Below, in pieces: positions 22,661 through 35,100 of a stretch of 64,000 nt of DNA (its first letter is position 1; each line of letters starts with the position of its first letter). Under the pieces are notes generated by a model, which saw only the letters and a program-made list of their open reading frames with translations, searched no databases and was not told the DNA's origin. Location of the stretch: positions 59,912,114 through 59,976,113 of the forward strand of contig NC_081408.1 of the NCBI RefSeq assembly GCF_030272615.1. Reading direction: 5' to 3'. The position numbers were made by a program, and so were the translations under genes. The DNA comes from Cryptomeria japonica. Lineage: Eukaryota; Streptophyta; Pinopsida; Cupressales; Cupressaceae.

Positions 22661-25600
22661 AGTATATACTGCAAATTCCAACAATTTGATTTCTTTTTCA
22701 TAACATATTGAATAATCACCATAGAATCACCTTCAATTATTAAGTCCTTAATTCTCAAAGAGATTGCCATATCCAATCCAAAAGACAAAGCATTTAATTC
22801 CGCATAATTGTTAGTTTTAAAACCAATAGCATGACACTTAGCTCGAATAAAATTTGAATTGTAATCATAAATTACCATGCCTACCCCAGCCGACCCAGGG
22901 TTACCATGAGAGGCCCCATCAAAATTTAGTTTAAAGTTCCCCTGCGGAGGAGGTTTCCATCTAGAAGAGCATCTCCTACCTATTGCATTAGTCTTTTTTA
23001 AAATTGAACCATGAGAGGGTAAAACTGACAGCAGTTTCCAAACTCTAGTAACTCTACTATCCCAATGCAAAAAAGAAGTAAGATTTTCCAAATTCTTATA
23101 AATAAATGACAAAGCAACCTCAGAGATTGAAGACTCAATTTTTAATAGAACCTCAGACACAGGAGACCTTATTTTTTAAAATATCCTATTGTTTCTCTCT
23201 AGCCAAACATTCCAAATTACAATAGATGGAGATATGATCCAAAGGCATGCATAAAAAGATGAGGCAAACATAAAGGGCCAAGATCTAAAATGGGAAATGA
23301 GATCCTTACCAATAAAAAAGGATATATTTAACTTCTCAAATAGCCACTGCCAACATTCATAAGCATAATCACAATGTAAGAACAGGTGTGAAGAAGATCC
23401 CAAATTTTTGTTACAAAGGACACAAGGGAAAACAACAGTAATACCAAGCCTGTCTAGTCTCATACCTGTAAGGACCCTATCCTGAACTGCCAACCAAGCA
23501 AAGGCTCCAACTTTGGGAAGACAAGTCAAATGCCAAAACAACTTATAAGGCTAAGAAGATAAATCTTTAGCAACCATAAGAGAGTTGTAACCATCTTTAA
23601 CAGTGTACTTACTAGAAATATTCTTTGTCCAAATAAGTTCATCCTTAGAATCAGAAAGAAATACAATTCTATCCCCCAAAATCTTTTCAAAATCTAATTT
23701 CATGCTTTGATCAACATCTAAGAAATCAATCGACTTCCATCTAGCTAGCTTAAGGGGTCCACTAGTCACAATTTCAAAATAATCTGCTACAAAAACACCC
23801 CAAAGGGAGGAAAGAATAGTGAGTAGAGGAGACCAATCCCTAATATTCAAGAAAGGTGTGTGTCCATTCCATACTTCATCCCAGAATCTGACCTTTCTAC
23901 CATTATGAACAATCCATGAGAGATGAGGCAAAATAACTGATCTACATTTACAAAGGAAATTCCAAATAGGAGAACCTGAAGGCAAATTTGAGACTTTAAA
24001 AATGTACTCTCTCGGTCCATTATTTAAATATTTGGCAAACATAATCTGTGCCCATAAGGAGCTAGGCTTGTCATATAATTTCCAAACCAAATTAGCACCT
24101 AAGGCTAAATTCTGATTCTCTAGACTCTGAATTCCTATTCCCCCAAGTTCCTTAGGCAAACATACCTTATCCCATGCAACTAAAGGGATTTTTTTCTTGC
24201 CATCTTTATTATTGTTCCAAAGAAAAACTCTAAGAGTATCCTGTAAACTAACAATGGCTTCTTTTGGAGACTTCAAAACCGACATGAGATATATGGGAAC
24301 AACATTCAAAATAGACTTGATGAGAACAATTTTACTCGCCAAAGTTAACCATCTATGATTCCATGAGAGAATTCTTTTAGAAATGACTGAGATAATCTTA
24401 TCCCAAAAACCAATCTTATCCTATTTAACAAAGAAAGGAATCCCAAGGTAAGTACATGGAAGATTTCCAGTCTCAAATCCCCAAAAGGATTGCAACCTAT
24501 GCTGAACCAGTTGTGATGTATTAAGGAAAAAAATCTTTGATTTATCACCATTCACTTTCTGACCAGAAAATGATGCATAATTTTGTATTATTCCTTTAAT
24601 CACTTTTGCCTCAACTAACAAAGCATGTCCAAATAATAGAGTATCATCTACAAAGAGATAATGAGAAATAATTTGGGGAATATTCTGAATCCTTATACCT
24701 TTCCAAAGCCCCCCCACTTTAGCAACCCTAATAGCCTAACTAAAGGTTTCAACTAGGAGAATAAACAAAAAGGGAGAAAGGGGATCTCCCTGTCTCAAAC
24801 CCCTAGAGGAAGTGAAAAAACCACAAGGAGAACCATTAATTAAAACCGAGAATCTTGCAAAAGAAATACATGCATGAATCCAATTGACCCAGGCCTTGGA
24901 AAACCTAACTTCTCAAGAACAACACATAAAGCCCCCCACTCTACTCTATCATAAGCCTTCATCATGTCTAGTTTAAGTATCATGGCTAGGGTTCTTTGGG
25001 TGGAAATAAAATGCAGCACCTCATGTGCTACAATTGCACCCTCTGTCGTCTCCCTTCCAGGAACAAAACCATCTTGCTCCAATGAAATGATCCTAGGTAT
25101 AATTTTTGCCAACCTAAGGGAAATTGCCTTCGTAAATATCTTATACGAAGTGTTACATAAAGCAATGGGGTGGAAGTCAGCAAAAGTCTTAGTATCCTCT
25201 TTTTTAGGAATAATTGCAATCATTGTAGTATTAAGTTCTTTTAAAATGGACCTATTTCTCCTAGATTCCTCAAGAGCCAATAAAACAACATTTCCCACAA
25301 AATCCCAACATTTTTGAAAAAATAAAGGAGTAAAACCATCTAGTCCCGGGGCTTTATCCAAATTCATGGCAAAGACAACGCTCTTAACTTCTTCTAAGGA
25401 AAAGGGAGACATCAACATCTTATTGTCTTCCAAAGATACTAAAGGAGGAATATTAGATATAATATCATTGCTGAGATTTCCATTTTTCGAAGATAATAAT
25501 GACTTAAAAAACCTAACTGCCTCTGAAGCAATGTCCTCTAGCTCTGTCAATAAATTCCCATTCTGACATCGAATACAAGATATCCTATTCTTACATCTTT

Positions 25601-25721
25601 TAATCTTAGTTGAAGAATGAATTTTTTTTGTGTTCCTGTCACCATCTGAAAGCCATAACTCTCTAGATTTCTGTCTCCAATAGATTTCCTCTCTAGCTAA
25701 CACCTCCTCAAGCTATAAACT
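22661..25721 (-). pseudogene. LINE ORF2 (RT, zf-RVT, RNase H), 5'-truncated and cut by element A
   Basis: A non-LTR retrotransposon read leftward. It starts inside ORF2 (REEIYWRQKSRELWLSDGD), so the endonuclease is missing. RT motifs follow: [46 protein letters not shown], and the active site HYLFVDDTLLFGH (near 24650). Then come LGGIGIQSLENQNLALGANL, a zf-RVT region (KLFWHLTCLPKVGAFAWLAV with CVLCN and HLFLHC, 23541-23380) and an RNase H (LNFDGASHGNPGSAGVG, NNYAELNALSFGL, EGDSMVIIQ). The coding sequence stops at 22661 where the LTR of A begins. In-frame stops occur near 24840, 24735, 24420, 23550 and 23175. The right edge, 25721, is the 5' truncation point. Confidence 0.9.
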
Positions 25722-26771
25722 ATTTTCTAAATATTAATTAAATATTTATTATTTAATTAATTCTGATTAATTCTCCAATTTAAATAATCTTTATTATTTA
25801 AATAATTCTATTCTTAAATTCTATCTCTGATCATCTAATCATTCAACCCTTTTCTAAATATTAATTAAATATTTATTATTTAATTAATTGTGATTTAATC
25901 TTTTAATTTAAATAATCTTTATTATTTAATTAATGTCCATTTCTAGCATAATTAAATAGTTTATTTAGATTATTTAATTAACTAATTAATTCTTCCATTT
26001 CCAAATCCCCAAATTCTAATTTCATTTAATTTCATATTCTTCCAAATTCAAATACATGTGCATGATTTCAAAAACCAAATTGAAAATCAAAGTCAAGTTC
26101 TAAATATATTCAAATACTAAATTGAATTGAATAAATTCAATATTTGAATTAAAATCTCATACAAAGATTAAATTGAAAATCTAATTTAAAATACAAGCAC
26201 ATGCTAAATTAATTAATTAAATCATTTATCTCTTCAACTTCTATTTCCATCTTTCAGTTAGGTTTTTCTAAATTAATCTTTCTTTGTCATCCTCTTTATT
26301 TCCTCCAATCATTATTTTTCTTCTTTCAGTCAGCTTTTTCTCAATCAGTTGACTCCATTGATCTATTCAATCTATTGAGTTTCACTCGTACAATCAGCAG
26401 TTCAACTATCAATTTTCATTTGAGCTCACCTAAGTTCTACCTCTTGATCAATCTGCTCCACCTTTCAATCAATCTTCTCCAAAAATCTATAAAATGAGCA
26501 TTCAATCTCCATTCTCAATAATCAAGAACTTCGAATCTTTGTGTCATTTGCATGTTACCAATGCAATATCTAAGAGCCATCATACCACAAAGAAGAAAAG
26601 AGCAATGGAAGCTATATGCGATCTTGGAATAGGGAGTTTTATTGAATGATTTTAGTTCCTATTTGTTTGGTATTGCATTATTTCATTGTCTGTTTGTTAG
26701 AATTCTTTTTTTTTTAGATAGGGATTCGTGATTTTGATTCTAATTGATATTTGAATAAGATGAATTTTACA
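25722..26771 (+). mobile_element. LTR-G: AT-rich LTR, 5' end missing
   Basis: AT-rich sequence with the layout of the other gypsy LTRs here: runs of TTAATTAAAT at the left, a TATA box (TATAAAA, 26488-26494), a transcribed-looking part and an end in GAATTTTACA (26771). A block of about 85 bases (from 25724) is duplicated 122 bases further on (from about 25851). The TG start is not present because the LINE end abuts it. It is probably a solo LTR inside element C gag, followed by TGCAC as a possible duplication, but the other copy is not visible. Confidence 0.6.
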
Positions 26772-26862
26772 TGCACACAAATATCACAAGAGCAAGGGAC
26801 ATAAAACAAGAAATTACCATCGCTTGAAGAACATTGTACAAGATCTTATTGATAGAGGTGAC
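26772..26862 (+). pseudogene. Element C gag fragment left of element B
   Basis: The frame HKYHKSKGHKTRNYHRLK then NIVQDLIDRGD matches the knuckle and following helix of A and B gag (KGHxTxxC, VQDLID). It ends in GTGAC (26858-26862), the left copy of the target duplication of B, and the same frame resumes at 43580. Two of the knuckle Cys/His positions are changed (His and Tyr in place of Cys). Confidence 0.8.
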
Positions 26863-28342
26863 TGTAGACACCTAAAAGTTGCACAATGAATTAAGTGAAT
26901 TTTATTCATTTAATTATTCTTAATTCTTCCAATTAATTAAATTAAGATCTAATTAATATCCCTATTCTTCTAATCGTCTATTAATTAAATTAAGATTTAA
27001 TTAATATACTCTTCTTCTATCTAAGCCATTTAATTCAATTCACATTTAATTAAATACCCCCCTCTAGCCATTTTAATTAAATTCACATTTAATTAAAAAT
27101 ATCAATTTATCCTCTTTCCCATTTTAATTAAATCTACATTTAATTAAAATCTAATTTTATTTAAAATCCCCCCACTTGCAAAATCCTACAAATGGAAGTT
27201 GCAACTAAAATTGAAATAAATTAATTTTATTTTAATTAAATTCCCCTCCACCCACTTGCAAAATCCCACATCTCCCACTTGCCTCTCTAAACCCCCTTCT
27301 AGATTCTTCTAATCACTTCTAAATTAGCTTAACCCATCTCCTAAATATTGTCATATCCCTAAGCAAAGGGAAGTCACTTCTCAAACCCTCAAAGTCTTTG
27401 AAAACCATTAAAGGCTTTATGTCTTCAACAAGTTAACCTTGAAAGTCTTCCAAACCATTAATGGTTAACTCAACCTTCTTACATGGTTAGAGACTTTTTG
27501 TCTAACTTAACCTCCATCTAACCCAAGGGTCTCATCAAGCATTCATTTCTTTAACCAAGGTTATCCCTTTAACCTTTGCACAAGAGTTTACCCCTTGGGT
27601 AAAAGCTTTATCCAATGGATAACCCTAACCTAACCTTAACCCTTACCTCCTAGGGTAACCATGAGGTCTTCTCAAGAATTTAATGCTTCTTACCTCTCCT
27701 CTCAACCAACCTTATGTTGACAATTGTCACCATTTCATTGGTGAAAATTGAAAACATGGATTGACAACTTTCAAACTTGACCCTTGATTAACTCTTTCAA
27801 TCCAGACCATCCATTGCCCTATTTTCACTATAAATAGAGCTCTCATTCCTGCATTTTAAGATCAATGCAAGATTTTAGTATCTCATTTATGCTCAATTTT
27901 ATTAACACATCTATCTTCTCTTTGTAATAGGAATTAATCTAATAAGCATTTTAGACTATTTCCTTTATCATTAGCTTAACTCATAAACTAGTATATCATG
28001 TTAGGATAGTATTGTTACTAATCTTGTCATCTTATAATCTAGTTTATTGCATTTGTAGAATCATGCATAGATAGGATGCATATTCATAACTAAATCAATC
28101 ATAAGCATCCCTCGTTCTTGCATTTGTCATCCCTAAGCCACTTTTCTCAGTGATCTGAGAGCAACGACATTGGCTTGAGGGACCTTGTGAGATAGAGAAC
28201 CATGGAACCAACCTTTGGGAAGTTGAGTCATTCTTCATGACTCCATAACTTGCACCAAGAAGTCCTGTGGGTGTGTGGACAAACCTCTTTGAGCTTTATT
28301 TTTCACATTTTAAGTTTCATCACCCCGCTTTTCCCGCATACA
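26863..28342 (+). mobile_element. 5' LTR of element B
   Basis: 1480 bp, TGTAGACACC to CCCGCATACA. A perfect TATA box (TATAAATAG) lies at 27829-27837. A 16-base piece in the AT-rich left part (near 27025) is absent from the 3' LTR. Confidence 0.93.
27829..27837 (+). promoter_or_regulatory. TATA box, element B 5' LTR
   Basis: CACTATAAATAGAGCTCTC; the 3' LTR has the same TATAAATAG at 43067-43075. Confidence 0.7.
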
Positions 28343-28346
28343 TTTC

Positions 28347-28364
28347 TGGCGCCCACCGTGGGGC
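28347..28364 (+). promoter_or_regulatory. Primer binding site, element B
   Basis: TGGCGCCCACCGTGGGGC lies 4 bases after the LTR end. TGGCGCC is a common gypsy primer-site start, complementary to a tRNA 3' end (tRNA-Asp is usual for TGGCGCC; I cannot fix the tRNA from the later bases). Confidence 0.75.
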
Positions 28365-31340
28365 CCTACCCTATTAATCAAATCAGTTTTTAAAAATAAA
28401 CACTTGTGCAGGTACGTGGGAAACGGGAATCAACAAGTACGGAACATCCCTTATCACATCTAGTGGATCATTTAGCACACTCGGCTCACTGTTTGGCGCG
28501 TGGGACTCATTTCCCAGCATGTGAAGATCATACTTTAGCACATCATCCTCACTAACTTAGCGCATCTGGAAAACAACTTAGTGCATCAGGTCTGTCTGAT
28601 AGCGCATCTTGACTATACAGTAGTGCATACAATTTGTTCTGTAGCGCATCACAAATAGAGGCAAAAACCAAAAACTGTAACTGAATAAAAAAAAATAGAC
28701 TTGTTGAAGTCCACAAATTATCTAACAATTTTACTTGGTATTTTGCAGGGTTCTAACAAATTTCTTGTAGATAGGAGCTTAATTTTAGGATCATTAAACA
28801 GTTTAAGTTTTTACTAACTTAGTTAAGTTAGTTGAGATATAAACTTATTTTGATTCTTGTTAAAATTGAACTCACTTTTGTTTGGGCTTTAAAAAGAACC
28901 ACAAAACAAATTTTTCCTTGCTTTTCTAGAAGAGAAAATTTTCAAATTGGGTTTTAAAAAGAACAAATAAATTTTTTTTTTCAAGTTTTGCAAACAAATG
29001 GATTAAAAAGAACTTCACCATCCTTTGGTGTATAAAAGGATCCATTTTAGGTTTTAGAAAAGTAAAGAACCTCACAAAGTCCCAAAAGTCTTTTTGCAAT
29101 TAAAGAGAGAAGATATTCCCCTTTCAATCGATTTCTTTTGTTGACGAAAATCGCGTTCACTTTGTTGACCAAGTTCTTTCTTTTTAGATCAAAAAATCAT
29201 TGCCTTGAAAAATTAAAAGAAACACCATGTTTTCGTGGAGCAACATCTCCATAGAGGATTAGCAAATCATTGCTTTGAAGGGATAAAAATAACTTGTGTG
29301 CTTTGTCTTGAAAGTGGAAGATATATGCTCTCCCCTTAATTTGGTGATCAAAAAGCCAAATCACTCTTAAATATTTCTTTAATTCAAGAAATAAAACCTT
29401 TAGCAAGCCTACCTTCTCGAGGGGTTGAAAAACTCTTAAAGCCATTTTTGGCTGGTGTGAAGGGAACGACCTAAGTGGGAAACAACTTTGAAGCCAAGTG
29501 TTCCAGCCCACTATAATCAAAAGTGGAAAGTGATGAAAGTCCTTTTCAATGGCTGTGCGTGGCGATTAGCCTTCCCCCAGTATCCTTGAGATACATAAAG
29601 CCTTTGTTCTAAAGGTCGGGAAGCCTCCTGAGGGAGTTTATCACTGACGGCCGAACATGAAGCTTGATTATGAAACTTAGCATAGAAACTTTGAGCCGAG
29701 TCAGTAACCAGACATTTACAATATCATAGTGCAAGGGTGGGGAAGAATTCTCCCCCAAGATTGCTCACCATATATCTCCCAAGATAACTACTCAATTGTG
29801 AAGCAATTCACTTTGGGTTAATTTCTGGCAAAAGACAAAAAAACAGGCGCTCCCTAGGGGGTGACACGACTGTTTGAGCTGATGAAGTATCGAGACTAGT
29901 GGGCTATGATATTACTTATGACCCTTGAATAAAGAGTCTGATTGAAATGCATGTTGTATCTAAACCTATTGAAACATTGGGGATTTGAACACATCCTTGC
30001 AGAACATACACTTATTGTTTAGATTAAGCAAAATGGTTGTCTCTTTGGTGCAGTGCTTTCATTTGCTATTTTAGAAAATCATCTATCAGTACTAAAAAAA
30101 AAACTCAAGGCAAAATTCCAAAATTGCAAAAAAACAACCAAGTCAATATATTTCAAGGCAGTTTAGCGTGTAAGAGAAACTTATTAGCATGTAGGAACCA
30201 TCTTTTAGCACATTAAAACTTCTCTTTAGCACGTAAAGTCTTAACAGTAGCACTTCACCAAAATCTAAAAACAAGTAGTGGCAGTTAGCATGTCTTGAAA
30301 ATAGTTTAGCGCATAGAAGTCAAACTTTAGTGCATAGGGTTTAACTGTTGGCGCATAGAAGGCCCATATTGGTGCATGACATTTTGAACCAAAGCTAAAG
30401 CAAAATTAAATAGTATTAACCAGTTAGCATGTATCATGGGGTAGCGTAGCATGTGGAGTCTTTTCACTAGCGCATAGAGAAGTTTTTATAGCACATTGTG
30501 TCTCTGTTCTAGCCCATAGTCAAAACCAGAAAAACAAGAGGCAAAACAAAGGTCAATTTTAAAAATTTTGAAAACAATTTCAAAAGCTTTCCTTCATCAG
30601 CCTGAACTTCATCAATCAAAAAACCAACAACAAAGTATCAACAACTATTTCTAAAAGCAAGTTTCCATCAAGCAAAGTTGTCTGAAATCTGAAACTAGTC
30701 ACAAGATAAACATATCTATCCTATCAAAATTAGGAAACATCATCACAAGTGGCAAACAGGTCCTTTAAAATCAAACGATTTTTTTTTTTATCCCAAAACA
30801 CACTTGTTTAAAACTCCAAGTTGTCAAATCAAGTTTCCATATCAAGAAAGCTTGTATTCCATATCATTTGATGCACTTTGTTGTGAGGGGGCATCTAAAC
30901 CTTCATTTTGATAAAGTAGAACTTGAGTTTCCAAAACAAGCTAAATTGAATCCTAACAACCAAGTTCTTCGAAACTTGCCAAGAGAAATAAATTTTTATA
31001 CATCAATCATCAACTCTTCAATTCTCATCGAACATTCCTTCATCATATACGATTATATCTTCAAAACAAAACAAACAAATTTGACAAGTAACCATTAAGG
31101 AGTAGAGCATTCTGTCAAAAGTCTGCATTCAACCAACAAATAAATTGTGGAGGGAAGATCAATCCGACATTCTTTCCTGATGAGTGCATCACTTACAACA
31201 TACCTTGATTCGAACCACCAACCCTTGAACAAAACATTGAAGAAGAGTTCATTCCTTTTGTCACAGAGAGCTTCTACTAGATGCCCACTATCAATCACTC
31301 TCAATGAAACAAACAAAGTGAAATACAACCAGAATCTAGC
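28365..31340 (+). other. Long leader of element B with TAGCGCAT-like motif clusters
   Basis: Nearly 3 kb between primer site and gag. Two clusters (28460-28665 and 30160-30530) repeat an 8-base core TAGCGCAT with variants TAGCACAT, TAGTGCAT and TAGCATGT roughly every 20 to 30 bases, at least 10 and 15 times. No domain is coded; the minus frame at 29520-29197 has no support. Confidence 0.6.
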
Positions 31341-31988
31341 ATGAATCAAAGATTATCAAATCCTTCCAAGCATCCAAATCGAGAGGACACCAAAATTTCT
31401 GAAGAATTTCTTCAAGAATGTCAAGAGAGCGCTTCATTTCAAAAACTTGTGGAAAGACTCATGGAAAATGACAAGGAAAAATACTTACTCATGCTCACAA
31501 GCAAAGGAGTTAAACTTCCTGAAGACTTTGGCACAAACATTTTTAGAACAAGATCTCAAAATTACGAATATCAAGAATGACAATGAGAGGAAGAGGCGTG
31601 TGACCCTGAGCAAGATATTCCTGAACAAAATCTACCAAAACAAAATATACCTGAGCAAAACATCCCCGAGCAAAACATACTGTTCCATACACCATTTCAG
31701 CCTAGAATTAATGCAAGGGAATAATTATTTCCTCGGCAAAATAATGCACCTTTGATTGCTCTTACTCAACAAATGCAACTGTTACAAAGAAAAATGCAAG
31801 ACATGCAACAAGGGACAACCGTACGATATTCATTAACTAAAATTTGTCCTTATCCATTTGACAGAAGATTGAACATGGTACCTTTTCCTCCAAACTCAGA
31901 CATTCCCAAATTTGACAAATATGATGGGAAAAGCAATCCCCGTGATCATGTTCAAGAATTCTGTACAATGAGTCTTGAATTTTCTCAT
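31341..31988 (+). pseudogene. Element B gag, first part
   Basis: It starts MNQRLSNPSKHPNRED. FQKLVERLMENDKEKYLLML and KGVKLPEDF align with element A gag. After a frameshift near 31578, five pentapeptide repeats of the type PEQNI follow (31608-31680), then LIALTQQMQLLQRKMQDMQ (a likely helix) and PKFDKYDGKSNPRDHVQEFC. It stops at the insertion point of a solo LTR; the same frame resumes after the second CTCAT. Confidence 0.85.
31984..31988. repeat. Target-site duplication of the solo LTR, left copy
   Basis: CTCAT, repeated at 33305-33309 directly after the LTR end. Confidence 0.9.
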
Positions 31989-33304
31989 TGTAGACATCTA
32001 AAAATGGTCAACGCTTGCGGAGTCATATTTTAACATTTGCGCATTGCCTTATTTTAGGGTTTTTTGCGTCGCATTAACATTTCTTCCATGTTGCACACTT
32101 GGTCTTTATCATTTGCAAGCATCGAGTCCTTCTTTTGCATTCCTCATTTTTCTCGCTTTTGAATTAGGTCTTGTTGATAACAATCTTCAGTCATGATTTT
32201 GGTCGATCCTCGTCCTTGCCAATTTTGTCATTTTGCGATCGATTCATCATCGATCCTTGTCCTCTTCAATCATGTCAATTGGCGCTTATCAATTTGGTCT
32301 CTTTGTCAATCTTGGTCAATTTCTCAACCAATTTTAATCATTTATCAACATTGGTCCTTTGTCAGTCTGAATCATGATCAAATCAACCTTGCATCAATTA
32401 TCTTTTGTCAAGACCTAATTGTCGTCCTTGCATTTCTAATTCATCTTCTAGGGTTTCATGATTTAGTCATTTAACCTTGTTTGTCATTTCTCCCTCTAGG
32501 TTAAATAGTTTATTTATCCTAAGTCTTCTCATCGCAATTAAATGTTCATTTAATTGGCTAATTATTTCTTCCCTCTTTTGTGAATTAAATTAATAAATGA
32601 AAAATTGTTAATTAATTCACTTAATTCCTAATTTCCTCATTTTCTAATTTTCCTAATTCCTAATTTCCTCATTTCTAATTTCCTAATTTCTAATTCATCT
32701 AATTTCAATTTTCTCCTAATTTCATGGGAATGACATAGCAAATTTGTCATAGTTTGTCATAATTGACAATCAATCAATTTTGACATAGTAATTTGTCATA
32801 ATTGACAATCAATCAATCCTTGCATAGCAATTTGTCATAAATTGTCATGAATTATCAATCAATCAATCTTGCATAGTAATTTGTCATAATTTGTCATAAT
32901 TGTCATTCTTGATTTGAAATTTCCTTTCAAATCTCTTCATTCTAATCTTGTCATTTCTCCAATTTATCTATAAATTGGATGAATTTCTTCAATCAAAGCC
33001 CCTGATCCCTGGTCGAATCAATCACGCTTCGAGTATTCTTGTGCTATCGTCTTGTCTACTTTCTTTCACATCATGCTTATGCACTAGTAGGTGAGATCAA
33101 CAAAGCTATTTGAAGCAGAAAGAAGGACAATGGAGCCACATGAAGGAGACATCTGCATTTGGTTTGCTTAGATTTCATATTGAATGTCTTGTTTTCATGT
33201 TTTCATTAAATGTTTTTAGGATTGTTGTCACTGCATTTTAGTTTTTGTGATTGAACTAGGCTAATGTTAGCATTGCTTTGACAAATTCCATTTTCCTAGC
33301 TACA
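31989..33304 (+). mobile_element. Solo LTR of the element A family inside element B gag
   Basis: 1316 bp, TGTAGACATC to CCTAGCTACA, flanked by CTCAT on both sides. It is clearly related to the 3' LTR of A: the first 59 bases differ at three positions, and the TATA box (32969-32977) and TTGTCATAATT repeats are shared. No internal domain remains, so it is a recombination product of a full element. It has a 36-base passage near 32050 that the A LTR lacks. Confidence 0.95.
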
Positions 33305-33309
33305 CTCAT

Positions 33310-34611
33310 AATGATACCTATTTGATGAGGTTATTCCCAAGAATCTTGGGAGGGCAAACAATGGAATGGTTATCCAAAATCACACCTCCTGTTAGATCAT
33401 TTGATGAACTAGTCAACAAATTCATAACTCAATATTCCTATAACATTCAACATGCTATCACCATGTTATATGTCTGTAACACCAAACAAAAAAACAATGA
33501 AATATTCATGGTCTTCCTTCAACGTTGGCAGCATATGGTTTCGAGATATCCTCGTGATATACCCGAAAAGGAAAAGATGAAAATTTTCATTGACAACTTG
33601 AATAGTGAGATGAGTTACAAACTCAAACTCCAATGCATACCATCTTTTGCTAAATTGATTGAGAATGACATCCAAGTAGAAGAAGCATGTGTCAAGAAAG
33701 GAACGTTGAAATTTTTCAAAGAAGGAACAAGTTCATCCAATTACAACAACCAAAACAACAACAAATTGGACAAATCTAGATTCTGGACTAGAGACAAAAA
33801 CAATGGAAATGAAGGAGGAAATGAATCAAATGATCCAAAATCAAAGTAGCCCATGCTCACGTTATTAGGTAATCCTCAAGTTACAAAGAATCCCAAAGGT
33901 GCTAACCTAGGCACTAACGCTTATGCACCAAATACCAATCAAGATCAACTCAACACAAACAACACCATCAATACCCAAAATAATAACACCAATAGGGGAC
34001 CTAATCCAAACTCACAGGGTAATACAAACAACTTTCCAAAATGCATTTACACACCACTAGGGCAATCACTAGAGTCAGCATTCAGAGAACTCCTGGCAAA
34101 CAAAATTATCTCTTTACTAGCAATCAACAACTTTGAACCACAAATCAAACCACCCTGGTGGAATGACTCACACTTTTGTGATTTTCATTGCAACAAAGGT
34201 CATCAAACAAATGATTGCATGAGGCTGAAAAACATTGTTCAAGACATGATCGATAGAGGTGATTTAACGGTTGATGGTCTCAAGACAAATGGTGACCACG
34301 GAGCTTTCACGAATCCTCTTCCAAACTACAACAAGGATGGAGCTTCAACCTCAAGCGATACATGTGGACCTCATATCAATCACATATACAATAACACCAT
34401 CAATCACATATCAGCTGAGGACAATCAAGTCAATATTATCACAATCAAAGATAGGCATGAACATGAATTCGTCAACGTAACAACCAGAGCTCAAAAATAT
34501 GTCTTGAAGGGACATATGTCAACAACAAACACCGTACTTAAAATTCAATATGATCTAGTCAGTCAACTGCGCAAAACTCTTGCTCAAATATCTATACTTG
34601 AGTTGCTGTGA
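33310..34611 (+). pseudogene. Element B gag, second part (capsid core and knuckle)
   Basis: It begins with MRLFPRILGGQTMEWLSKI and continues FDELVNKFITQYSYNIQ and FMVFLQRWQHMVSRYPRDIP, the Retrotrans_gag core. One TAG at 33847 lies in an otherwise continuous frame. An Asn-rich linker (33900-34030) leads to a CDFHCNKGHQTNDC knuckle (34175-34220), again Cys-His-His-Cys, then VQDMIDRGDL. The frame ends in a stop near 34610 where the protease begins in another frame. Confidence 0.87.
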
Positions 34612-35100
34612 AACTTTCGCTAAAACACAAAGACATATTGGAACAAGCGTTACTAGAAACAAATGTACCTCAAGATCTGGATGCTGAAAAATTCCAAACC
34701 ATGGTGGTTCCTATGACAGGGCCTCATAACCTCACTTTTTTTGAGCATGATAATATCCCATTGAGCCATCCACACAATGCTTTACTCCATATTGAAGTCA
34801 TGGTATATAAACACCGAGTTAAATGAGTATTAATAGATGGAGGAGCTGGACTTAATATTTGTACCTTAAAACTTATCTGTGCATTAGGCTTCTCTGAGGA
34901 GTCTATTGATCCACACAAAAAAGATCACTATAAAGGCATATGATGATGAGGAATGATCATCTAAAGGAACAGTGGTGTTGCCAATTCAGGTATGACTAAT
35001 ACAAAAGGATACTATGTGCCAGATCTTAGACATAGACCTCACATACAATATCTTATTGGGTCGACCTTGGATACATGAAATGCAAGGAGTACCCTCCACT
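34608..35100 (+). pseudogene. Element B aspartic protease pseudogene
   Basis: ILEQALLETNVPQDLDAEKF, then HIEVMVYKHRVK followed by TGA at 34824, then VLIDGGAGLNICTLKLICAL, and after a frameshift at an A-run (34915-34922) ITIKAYDDEE, MCQILDIDL and YNILLGRPWIHEM. The TGA sits where element A has His and C has Arg (RVMIDGG), so it fits CGA to TGA. D-G-G at the active site is shared with A and C. Confidence 0.82.

Noticed and set aside
24964-25566. Plus-strand open frames opposite LINE ORF2
   Set aside because: Shadows of the minus-strand RT coding region.
29197-29520. Minus-strand open frame of 107 codons in the B leader
   Set aside because: No family features; the leader of such elements is normally non-coding.
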